From JBFMHD01 sp040752395 [NCBI: Candidatus Hydrogenedentota bacterium] (GTDB lineage: Bacteria > JBFMHD01), in NCBI GenBank assembly GCA_040752395.1, contig JBFMHD010000086.1, positions 1 through 10,695 on the forward strand: 10,695 bases of DNA. Direction: 5' to 3'. Each line of letters begins with the position of its first letter. Position 1 is the first letter of the stretch. The notes under the pieces are model-generated. The model saw only the letters and a program-made list of their open reading frames with translations, ran no database searches and was not told the DNA's origin. The position numbers were made by a program, and so were the translations under genes. Positions 1 through 6,171 of this stretch are shown here, in pieces.

Positions 1-168
1 GTCCTGATACCTCTCACTTCTTCCGTTATCTTGCTTATTGCCTCTTGCTTCTTTCGTTATCTTTCTTTCCGTTATCTTGCTTCTTTCGTTATCTTTCTTT
101 TCCGTTATCTTGCTTCTTGCTTCTACTTGATATTATTATAGTTACAAAGTTTTTCAGAGGAGGTCTTT
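1..168 (+). repeat. purA leader, copy A of a duplicated leader sequence
   Basis: This leader is a longer version of the one in front of serC (2831-2919). The first 23 bases match 2831-2853. The last 69 bases (100-168) align without gaps to 2851-2919 with only five differences (139, 148, 161, 165, 168). Copy A is longer by exactly 79 bases, which is the expansion of a tandem array between the shared ends. The shared part includes the Shine-Dalgarno site (GAGGAGGT, 157-164), so two unrelated genes carry the same translation-start region. The + strand is strongly pyrimidine-rich. The AT-rich stretch at 129-149 could hold a promoter (TATTAT at 131-136), but no convincing -35/-10 pair stands out. 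The repeat may extend left of the window. Confidence 0.85.
24..111 (+). repeat. Five-copy CGTTATCTT tandem array in the purA leader
   Basis: The 9-mer CGTTATCTT occurs at 24-32, 55-63, 70-78, 87-95 and 103-111, with steps of 31, 15, 17 and 16 bases. The copies alternate between a TTCCGTTATCTTGCTT form and a TTTCGTTATCTTTCT form. The serC leader has a single copy (2854-2862). The array is almost pure T/C on this strand and looks like slippage or recombination growth of a 15-17 bp unit. Whether it binds a protein is unknown. Confidence 0.85.
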
Positions 169-1383
169 GTGCCAGCAACACTAATCGTAGGTATCCAGTG
201 GGGTGATGAGGGTAAGGGGAAGATAACAGACCTGTTGGCTGATAAATATGATTGCGTTGTAAGATATCAGGGCGGCGATAACGCGGGACATACCGTTGTT
301 AAATTAGGTAAAAAATTCAAACTTCATTTTGTACCATCAGGAATCCTCTTCAAAAATAAACTCGCTGTTATGGGAAACGGGATGGTTGTGAACCTTATCT
401 CACTTGTGAAAGAATTGGATGAACTGAAGAACAATGGTATTGATATTCGTTATTTAAGAATATCTGACAGGGCCTTTACTATCTTACCCGTACATATTAA
501 TGAAGATAAATTAAAGGAGGATGGTTCTTTTTCTATAGGGACAACAGTGAAAGGTATTGGCCCTGCATATAAGGACAAAATAAATCGAACAGGTATACGA
601 ATCGGTGATTTCTTTGAGCCTGATATTGAAAAAAGACTCTTAAACAGAGAATTAAACAATAGTGAGATTAAAGAACAGTTATCCTGTTTTAATAAAGTCA
701 AAGATTATGTCTGCGATACTGTAACTTTATTAAATGATATGCATAAAAAGGGTGGAAAAATATTGCTTGAGGGTGCTCAAGCCACGATGCTTGATATTGA
801 TTTTGGTACGTATCCTTATGTTACGAGTTCTTCACCCTCAGCTGGCGGCGCCTGTACAGGAACAGGACTCCCACCATCTTCGATAAAGAAAATTATAGGT
901 ATTTCAAAAGCTTATACAACCCGAGTCGGTAAAGGGCCATTCCCAACTGAACTCACTGATAAATTGGGAGATCTAATAAGAGAAAAAGGTGTTGAATATG
1001 GAACAACTACAGGGAGACCGAGACGCTGCGGCTGGCTCGATCTCGTTGCGCTCAGATATGCTATAAATGTTTGCGGTGTTACCGCAATCGCTATTATGAA
1101 GCTTGATGTCTTATCAGGACTTCATGAGATTAAAGTGGCTGTAGGATATGTATTACATAATAAGAAACTAAAATGTTTTCCATCGAGAATATCTGCAATC
1201 AAAGAAGTAAAGGTTGAATATAAGACTTTTAAAGGGTGGGAGACCGATATAAAAGGTATAAGAAAATTAAAAGATTTACCGATACAAGCACAGAGATACA
1301 TAAGATTTATTGAAAAAGAAATTGGTATCCCTGTAAAATATATTTCTACCTCACCGGATAGAAAGGACACGATAATAAGATGA
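169..1383 (+). CDS. purA: Adenylosuccinate synthetase (PurA)
   Basis: It catalyses the GTP-dependent joining of IMP and aspartate to adenylosuccinate, the first committed step to AMP, in the cytosol. The N-terminal motif WGDEGKGK (residues 11-18) and GGDNAGHTV (36-43) place the catalytic Asp13 and His41 at the same numbers as in E. coli PurA. GTTVKGIGPAYKDK, the GAQATMLDIDFGTYP block, GPFPTEL and TTTGRPRRCGWLD are further family signatures. At 404 residues it is about 25 shorter than the usual bacterial enzyme. The missing part appears to lie in the variable region after FFEPDIEKRLLNRE and no catalytic motif is lost. The start is GTG, supported by GAGGAGGT five bases upstream of the codon and by the conserved N-terminus. 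Its stop overlaps the start of the transporter gene by 4 nt, so the two are probably translationally coupled. Confidence 0.97.
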   Translation: MPATLIVGIQWGDEGKGKITDLLADKYDCVVRYQGGDNAGHTVVKLGKKFKLHFVPSGILFKNKLAVMGNGMVVNLISLVKELDELKNNGIDIRYLRISDRAFTILPVHINEDKLKEDGSFSIGTTVKGIGPAYKDKINRTGIRIGDFFEPDIEKRLLNRELNNSEIKEQLSCFNKVKDYVCDTVTLLNDMHKKGGKILLEGAQATMLDIDFGTYPYVTSSSPSAGGACTGTGLPPSSIKKIIGISKAYTTRVGKGPFPTELTDKLGDLIREKGVEYGTTTGRPRRCGWLDLVALRYAINVCGVTAIAIMKLDVLSGLHEIKVAVGYVLHNKKLKCFPSRISAIKEVKVEYKTFKGWETDIKGIRKLKDLPIQAQRYIRFIEKEIGIPVKYISTSPDRKDTIIR

Positions 1384-2618
1384 ATCTACCATTATGGTCA
1401 GTGCTACCTTTTGTGGCACTGCTTTTAAGTATAGCGATATTGCCGTTAGCTGTACCACATTTCTGGGAACCAAACAAAAACAAGGCGATAATATCATGTA
1501 TATTTGGGTTACCGGTTGGTATATATTTTATATTCGCAAATCCGCGTTATCTTATGCATATTGAACACGAATATTTTTCGTTTATTGTTTTATTGGGAAC
1601 GTTGTTTATTATTTCAGGTGGTATATTCTTAAGAGGTGATATTCAAGCCACACCAATAAATAATTCTATTTTTTTACTTATCGGCTCTATACTTGCATCA
1701 TTTATCGGTACCACAGGTGCTGCTATGCTTCTTATTAGAGCCGTACTTAATATAAACAAGCAAAGAAAACATATCTGTCATACTGTAATATTTTTTATTT
1801 TTTGTGTTGCCAATATAGGTGGTTGTTTAACACCTTTAGGTGATCCGCCGCTTTTTCTTGGATATCTAAAAGGAGTACCTTTTTCCTGGACATTTCAATT
1901 ATTACCCGAATGGTTGTTTATGAACGTTATATTGATAGTTTTATATTTTATAATAGATGCTATAATGATTAAGAGAGAGCGCAAGAAGGACTTACTGAGA
2001 GATGAAATGACAATAGAGCCGATAAGAGTGATAGGCGGTATTAATTTTATTTTTTTACTCGGTGTCATTCTCACTGTTGCATTTATTCCTATGACACCCT
2101 GGCGTGAATTAATTATGTTTTTATTAGTAGGGTTATCTTTAAAGCTTTCTTCCCGGGAAGCAAGAACAGCAAACAAATTTACTTTTAGTCCTATAATAGA
2201 GGTAGCGGTATTATTTTTCGGTATTTTTTTAGCGATGATGCCCGCGCTTGTTATTTTAAGTGAGCGTGGTGCATCGCTTGGGCTGATGAGTCCTGCCCAA
2301 TTTTTTTGGTGCACCGGCTCTCTTTCTTCTTTCTTAGACAACGCACCAACTTATGCTGTATTCTTTGAACTCGCAAAAGCTGTTGGTGGCGGTGTCGGTG
2401 AATTGGTTGCCGGGGTACCAGAAGAACTCTTGAGAGCGATCTCCATAGGTGCAGTATTTATGGGAGCTAATACTTACATAGGTAATGGACCCAATTTTAT
2501 GGTTAAAGCGATCAGCGAAGAAGCAGGCGTTAAGATGCCGAGTTTCTTTGGATATATGCTCTGGTCAGGCTGTATTTTGATCCCGTTATTTGTAGTTGTA
2601 ACTTTTATCTTTTTCTGA
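1380..2618 (+). CDS. Ion/carboxylate transporter, CitMHS_2-like (IT superfamily)
   Basis: This 412-residue integral membrane protein has about 11-12 hydrophobic segments (roughly residues 2-23, 35-54, 65-85, 97-120, 133-150, 175-195, 217-236, 241-255, 270-292, 310-330, 353-375 and 392-412). Two repeated signature regions are typical of the ion transporter superfamily (NhaD, ArsB, CitM). The first half has GTTGAAMLLIR (110-120) followed by CLTPLGDPPLFLG (149-161). The second half has SSFLDNAPTY (316-325) followed by GANTYIGNGPNFM (362-374). These suggest two re-entrant loops forming the transport site. Relatives are annotated either as sodium:proton antiporters or as putative citrate transporters, and the sequence does not decide the substrate. 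It starts within the ATGA overlap at the end of purA. A metabolic link to purine synthesis is not obvious. No terminator with a clear U-tract follows directly. Confidence 0.85.
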   Translation: MNLPLWSVLPFVALLLSIAILPLAVPHFWEPNKNKAIISCIFGLPVGIYFIFANPRYLMHIEHEYFSFIVLLGTLFIISGGIFLRGDIQATPINNSIFLLIGSILASFIGTTGAAMLLIRAVLNINKQRKHICHTVIFFIFCVANIGGCLTPLGDPPLFLGYLKGVPFSWTFQLLPEWLFMNVILIVLYFIIDAIMIKRERKKDLLRDEMTIEPIRVIGGINFIFLLGVILTVAFIPMTPWRELIMFLLVGLSLKLSSREARTANKFTFSPIIEVAVLFFGIFLAMMPALVILSERGASLGLMSPAQFFWCTGSLSSFLDNAPTYAVFFELAKAVGGGVGELVAGVPEELLRAISIGAVFMGANTYIGNGPNFMVKAISEEAGVKMPSFFGYMLWSGCILIPLFVVVTFIFF

Positions 2619-2710
2619 TACTCTTACTTCCTACTTTCAAAGGCACAAAGGATATTAAGGGATTGGTCATAGGTGATGGGGTATATTAGGGGGCGGCGGT
2701 TAGCTTAGGG
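2619..2710. other. Non-coding, G-rich start of the transporter-serC gap
   Basis: No gene is visible here. The left end holds two 7-bp units, TACTTCC (2625-2631) and TACTTTC (2632-2638), that resemble the repeat units further along. The right part is G-rich on the + strand, with G runs at 2659-2661, 2678-2681, 2689-2693 and 2708-2711 separated by 16, 7 and 14 bases. These loops are long for a stable G-quadruplex. Confidence 0.5.
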
Positions 2711-2776
2711 GTCGTGAGTCGAGAGTCGTGAGTCAAAACAGGACTCGAGACTCAAGACTCAAGACTCAAGACTTTT
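2711..2776 (+). repeat. Heptamer inverted repeat forming an imperfect hairpin
   Basis: The left arm (2711-2734) is built of 7-bp units GTCGTGA, GTCGAGA, GTCGTGA and a final GTC. A 7-base spacer (2735-2741) follows. The right arm (2742-2776) consists of GACTCGA, three copies of GACTCAA, and GACTTTT. The arms are opposed: each GAGTC core pairs with a GACTC core, giving blocks of mostly 5 bp separated by two-base mismatches. The right arm is one or two units longer and ends in TTTT (2773-2776). It could weakly terminate transcription from the purA-transporter unit, but the stem is interrupted and the U-run is short. Confidence 0.75.
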
Positions 2777-2802
2777 CAGCAGGCCCCGGGCTTTTGGCTC
2801 CA

Positions 2803-2837
2803 GCCGGCTGTAGTCCGTAGCCTGTAGCCCGTCCTGA
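2803..2837 (+). repeat. Second 7-bp repeat series (GTAGCCC type)
   Basis: Directly tandem 7-bp units run GCCGGCT (2803-2809), GTAGTCC (2810-2816), GTAGCCT (2817-2823), GTAGCCC (2824-2830) and GTCCTGA (2831-2837). The last unit is also the first seven bases of the duplicated leader, so the series runs straight into it. The 8-bp palindrome AGCCGGCT lies at 2802-2809. It encodes no protein that I can see. Confidence 0.65.
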
Positions 2838-2919
2838 TACCTCTCACTTCTTCCGTTATCTTGCTTCTTGCTTCTACTTGATATTATTAGAGTTACAATG
2901 TTTTTCAGAGGGGGTTTTA
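2831..2919 (+). repeat. serC leader, copy B of the duplicated leader
   Basis: This is the short form of the leader in front of purA. It matches 1-23 and then 100-168 of the window, with one CGTTATCTT copy (2854-2862) instead of five. Two tandem TTGCTTC units (2861-2867, 2868-2874) precede the AT-rich part, as in copy A. Possible promoter elements are TTGCTT (2868-2873) and TACAAT (2894-2899), but their 20-bp spacing is poor. The copy ends at the serC ribosome-binding site. Confidence 0.85.
2907..2914 (+). promoter_or_regulatory. serC ribosome-binding site fixing the ATG start
   Basis: AGAGGGGG lies 8 bases before ATG 2923. The reading frame is open further upstream to a TTG at 2878, but that codon lies inside the duplicated leader and has no Shine-Dalgarno site. 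This site therefore sets the start at 2923. It is the equivalent of 156-163 in front of purA. Confidence 0.8.
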
Positions 2920-2922
2920 TCT

Positions 2923-4017
2923 ATGTACGGACGAGTTTATAATTTTAATCCAGGACCAGCAGTACTACCAGAAAGTGTTCTTGAAAAGGCGAGAGACGAG
3001 ATGATGAATTATAAAGGAACAGGAATCTCTGTTATGGAGATGAGCCATCGGTCTAAAGAATTTGAGGAAATCATTCAGAATGCAGAGGCTTCTGTAAGAA
3101 GAATTATGAATGTTCCTGATAATTACGATATTTTATTTCTGCAGGGTGGTGCAAGTCTACAGTTTGCTATGGTTCCTATGAATCTTTATATTGATGGCAA
3201 ACCGGTAGATGTTATTCATACAGGTGCATGGACTAAAAAAGCGATTGGCGAACTAAAAAGGATAACCCAATACAGCTTAGCCTGGGATGGTGAACCGCTA
3301 AAATTCAGTCATATACCAACACAAGAAGAATTAAAACTCGAGAAAAACGCTTCATACGTCCATATATGTTCAAATAATACGATTTTTGGAACACAATGGC
3401 GAGAATTTCCTGCTACAGGTGAGGTTCCATTAGTCGCTGATATGTCATCTGATATTATGTCCCGCGTGATAGATGTTTCTTTATTCGGGCTTATTTTTGC
3501 AGGCGTTCAGAAGAATGTGGGGTCAGCCGGGGCTACACTTGTTATTATAAGAAAGGATTTAGTAGATAGATGTAAAGACAGCGTTTCTGTAATACTTCAA
3601 TATAAAACACATATCAAAGAGAAGTCTTTATATCATACACCCCCTTGCTATGCGATTTATATTTCAGGACTTGTTTTGGGATGGATTGAGAAGCAGGGGG
3701 GACTCAGCGCCATAGAAAAAATAAATGAAGAAAAAGCAAGGATACTTTACGATGCCATAGATAGCAGCGATTTTTATTATGCAACAATAAAAGACAAAGA
3801 ATCACGTTCAAGAATGAATGTGAATTACAGAATCAAAGGCAATAACGAAGAATTAGAAGACCGATTCGTCAAAGAGGCAAAGAAGAACGGGCTTGTTGGA
3901 TTAAAGGGGCACAGGTCAGTTGGCGGGTTACGTGCTTCCTTATATAATGCTTTATCTATAGATGGTGTTAAAACATTAGTTGAATTTATGAATGAGTTTG
4001 CTAAAAAGAATGGTTGA
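2923..4017 (+). CDS. serC: Phosphoserine aminotransferase (SerC)
   Basis: This PLP-dependent class V aminotransferase converts 3-phosphohydroxypyruvate and glutamate to phosphoserine and 2-oxoglutarate in serine synthesis. In many bacteria it also acts in the vitamin B6 pathway. From ATG 2923 it is 364 residues, the normal family length. The N-terminus YNFNPGPAVLP (6-16), EMSHRSKEFEEI (39-50), the phosphate/PLP-binding LQGGASLQF (73-81), GAWTKKA (101-107), VADMSSD (171-177) and the Schiff-base lysine in AGVQKNVG (Lys197) are all present. The C-terminal substrate-binding block GLKGHRSVGGLRASLYNA is intact. No serA or serB lies nearby, so the partner genes are elsewhere. The leader is shared with purA. 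The last codons overlap the -35 element of the promoter for the next gene. Confidence 0.96.
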   Translation: MYGRVYNFNPGPAVLPESVLEKARDEMMNYKGTGISVMEMSHRSKEFEEIIQNAEASVRRIMNVPDNYDILFLQGGASLQFAMVPMNLYIDGKPVDVIHTGAWTKKAIGELKRITQYSLAWDGEPLKFSHIPTQEELKLEKNASYVHICSNNTIFGTQWREFPATGEVPLVADMSSDIMSRVIDVSLFGLIFAGVQKNVGSAGATLVIIRKDLVDRCKDSVSVILQYKTHIKEKSLYHTPPCYAIYISGLVLGWIEKQGGLSAIEKINEEKARILYDAIDSSDFYYATIKDKESRSRMNVNYRIKGNNEELEDRFVKEAKKNGLVGLKGHRSVGGLRASLYNALSIDGVKTLVEFMNEFAKKNG

Positions 4018-4042
4018 CAAAACAAAAACTTTTAAATATTAG
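4014..4042 (+). promoter_or_regulatory. Probable sigma-70-type promoter for the regulator-cimA pair
   Basis: A perfect -35 hexamer TTGACA (4014-4019) overlaps the serC stop codon (4015-4017). It is followed after exactly 17 bp by TATTAG (4037-4042), which matches the -10 consensus at four of six positions. It would start transcription near 4049, about 45 bases before the regulator start codon. It is inferred from sequence only. Confidence 0.55.
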
Positions 4043-4050
4043 CTAATTTT
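4035..4050. promoter_or_regulatory. Candidate operator palindrome over the -10 element
   Basis: ATTAGCTAAT (4038-4047) is a perfect 10-bp palindrome. With one mismatched pair (4037/4048) it extends to 4035-4050. It covers most of the -10 hexamer and the likely transcription start, where a repressor would block initiation. Autoregulation by the adjacent regulator is an inference. AT-rich palindromes of this length also arise by chance. Confidence 0.35.
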
Positions 4051-4094
4051 GTCGATGTTCGTAATAACAATGAAACAAAAAACAGGTGTATGTT

Positions 4095-4538
4095 ATGTTG
4101 GATGAAATGTATTTTCAATCCCAGGAAGTTATAAGAATAACAGGCGTATCAAATAGACAGCTTCAATACTGGGATGAAACTAATTTTATTAAACCAAGTT
4201 TTAAATCTACAAGAAGAAGGAGATATACATTAAGAGACATAGTGCTTATTAAAATATGTAAAACCATTCAAGACCATCTTGGCCTTTCTATCCAGGAATT
4301 ACGCCGAAATCTTAATAGAATAAGAGAATTGTTACCCAGAGAGGTTGTGCCGCTCGAAGACGTTGTTGTGTATACTGATGGTGAAAATATCATAGTAGCA
4401 GAGAGAGGCAGGTATTTAAATTTCAGTCTTCGACAGAATATGCTGAAATTTGATTTAGGTGAGATAATTCAGTGGGCAAAATATGTTAAAGAGAACCGGG
4501 AAGTATACACTGCTGAACAGCTAATACTTTCATTGTAG
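4095..4538 (+). CDS. MerR-like transcriptional regulator with short C-terminal domain
   Basis: This predicted DNA-binding protein has 147 residues from ATG 4095. Residues 6-45 carry a MerR-type winged helix-turn-helix: YFQSQEVIRITGVSNRQLQYW with the typical R-x-L-x-Y-W pattern (21-26) and a basic wing RRRRYT (40-45). Residues 46-80 continue the MerR-type helices (LRDIVLIKICK, LGLSIQELRRNL). The long dimerising coiled coil of classical MerR proteins is not obvious. A small region around VVYTDGENIIVAERGRYLNF (91-110) could be a ligand or dimer domain. No clustered cysteines indicate a metal sensor. The start is uncertain. AGGTG (4084-4088) sits well for ATG 4095, but GTG 4086 and ATG 4107 are alternatives. 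cimA begins 44 bases downstream, so control of cimA or of itself is plausible. The effector is unknown. Confidence 0.8.
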   Translation: MLDEMYFQSQEVIRITGVSNRQLQYWDETNFIKPSFKSTRRRRYTLRDIVLIKICKTIQDHLGLSIQELRRNLNRIRELLPREVVPLEDVVVYTDGENIIVAERGRYLNFSLRQNMLKFDLGEIIQWAKYVKENREVYTAEQLILSL

Positions 4539-4582
4539 TATTTCCTCAGAAACTCATCAACTTTTTCGAGGGAGTCATATCG

Positions 4583-6169
4583 ATGGATTCAAAAAAAATT
4601 TTTATATATGATACCACATTACGTGATGGAACACAGGCTGAAGGTATAGCATTCTCAGTTGAGGATAAGATTCGGATAACTAAAGAGCTTGATAACATAG
4701 GTATAGACTATATTGAAGGCGGCTGGCCAGGGTCAAATCCTATATCTATAGAATTTTTTAAAAGAGCCAAACATATAACTTTTAAACATTCTAAACTTGC
4801 TTCCTTTGGTTCTACACGTAAAGCAAAAACCAGTGTTAGTGATGACCCAAATATCAAAGCTATTTTAGAGGCTGATACACCGGTTGTGACTATTTTTGGT
4901 AAATCCTGGGATTTGCATGTTAAAGATGCGCTGAAAGTCGATCTACAAACTAATCTTGAGATGATTAAAGATTCGGTCTCTTATATTAAAAAGTTTAACA
5001 AAGAGGTTATCTATGATGCAGAACATTTTTTTGACGGTTATATAAACAATAAAGACTACGCAATTGCTACTTTGAAGGCTGCAAAAGAAGGTGGCGCGGA
5101 TTGTTTATGTTTATGTGAGACAAATGGTGGGAGACTATATTTTGAGGTCTTTAATATTGTAAAAGATATTAAAGCGATGTTTCCTGATATAAGGATAGGT
5201 ATCCATACACACAACGATTCAGAATTAGGTGTAGCTAATACTTTAGCAGGTGTCGAGGCCGGGGCAGAACATGTGCAGGGTACGGTAAATGGTATCGGTG
5301 AACGATGCGGAAACGCTAACCTCATCTCTATCATCGCTAATCTGGAACTAAAAATGAATTACAAATGTTTATTAGAAAATAAAATAAGAGATTTAACCTA
5401 TCTCTCGAGGTTTGTTTATGAACTGGCAAATCTTGCGCCTAATACCCGTCAGCCTTTTGTAGGGAAGAGCGCGTTTGCTCATAAAGGCGGTATCCACGTG
5501 GATGCAGTTGTTAAAAACCCACAAACCTATGAACATATTGACCCTGAACTTATTGGTAATGAGCGACGAGTACTAATCTCAGACCAATCAGGTCAAAGTA
5601 ATCTCCTATATAGAGCCGAGGAATTAGGATTACCTATAAAAAAGGGTACCCAGGAAATTAAGACTATTTTAAAAGTTCTTAAAGACAAAGAGTTTGAAGG
5701 TTATCAGTATGAAGCTGCTGAGGGTTCGTTTATTCTGCTTGTTAAAAAACTTCTTGGGTTACATAAAGACTATTTTACCCTGGTGAGTTTCAGAATAATA
5801 ATTGAAAAAGAGACAGATATAGAGGAGCCCTGTACCGCTACCGTAAAAGTAAGGGTTCACAACAAAGAAGAGCTTTCTGCCGGTGAAGGGGATGGCCCTG
5901 TTAATGCGCTTGATAACGCTTTGAGAAAAGCATTATTACCCTTTTATCCTGAACTTAAAGAGATGTCGCTTGTGGATTATAAGGTTCGTGTGCTTGAAGA
6001 GAATCGTGGTACCGCAGCAAAAGTGGTTGTTCTTATCACATCATCTGACGGCACCAGGGATTGGGGAACAATAGGTGTCGCTGAAAATATAGTTGAGGCA
6101 TCGTATATAGCGCTTGCTGATAGTTTTGAATATATGATTTATCTATACAGAGAAAAACTTGAAAGATAA
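4583..6169 (+). CDS. cimA: (R)-citramalate synthase (CimA)
   Basis: It condenses pyruvate and acetyl-CoA to citramalate, giving 2-ketobutyrate for isoleucine without threonine. The N-terminal HMGL-like TIM barrel (residues about 5-280) carries DTTLRDGTQ (10-18), metal-binding HTHND (208-212) and NGIGERCGN (236-244). A linker domain with AFAHKGGIHVDAV (297-309) is followed by a LeuA-type allosteric dimer domain (about 391-526), the site of isoleucine feedback in relatives. GGWPGSNP (46-53), the absence of an isopropylmalate-synthase-type N-terminus and the 528-residue length favour CimA over LeuA or homocitrate synthase. The start ATG is preceded by GAGGGAGT (4568-4575). It probably shares a transcript with the MerR-like gene. 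Its stop codon is 2 nt from the stop of the opposing apgM-like gene. Confidence 0.93.
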   Translation: MDSKKIFIYDTTLRDGTQAEGIAFSVEDKIRITKELDNIGIDYIEGGWPGSNPISIEFFKRAKHITFKHSKLASFGSTRKAKTSVSDDPNIKAILEADTPVVTIFGKSWDLHVKDALKVDLQTNLEMIKDSVSYIKKFNKEVIYDAEHFFDGYINNKDYAIATLKAAKEGGADCLCLCETNGGRLYFEVFNIVKDIKAMFPDIRIGIHTHNDSELGVANTLAGVEAGAEHVQGTVNGIGERCGNANLISIIANLELKMNYKCLLENKIRDLTYLSRFVYELANLAPNTRQPFVGKSAFAHKGGIHVDAVVKNPQTYEHIDPELIGNERRVLISDQSGQSNLLYRAEELGLPIKKGTQEIKTILKVLKDKEFEGYQYEAAEGSFILLVKKLLGLHKDYFTLVSFRIIIEKETDIEEPCTATVKVRVHNKEELSAGEGDGPVNALDNALRKALLPFYPELKEMSLVDYKVRVLEENRGTAAKVVVLITSSDGTRDWGTIGVAENIVEASYIALADSFEYMIYLYREKLER

Positions 6170-6171
6170 AA

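Noticed and set aside
24-111. Possible CRISPR-like array
   Set aside because: Repeats are 9-17 bp, spacers are themselves repeats or very short, and there are no cas genes. It is a simple tandem array.
1895-2341. Open frame of 148 codons on the - strand
   Set aside because: It lies entirely inside the transporter gene, whose motifs are clear on the + strand, and has no recognisable domain or ribosome-binding site evidence.
2742-2776. Standard intrinsic terminator
   Set aside because: The stem is broken by mismatches every seven bases and the T-run is only four long, so I list it as a repeat hairpin and do not assert termination.
2878-2922. Upstream TTG start for serC adding 15 residues
   Set aside because: The extension is translated from the duplicated leader, lacks a Shine-Dalgarno site, and is not part of the SerC fold. 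AGAGGGGG before ATG 2923 fits well.
5056-5334. Open frame of 92 codons on the - strand
   Set aside because: It is a shadow of the cimA barrel region containing the HTHND and GERCGN motifs on the + strand.
4583-6169. 2-isopropylmalate synthase (LeuA) as the identity of the gene
   Set aside because: The GGWPGSNP block and overall sequence pattern match citramalate synthase, and no leu genes are adjacent.
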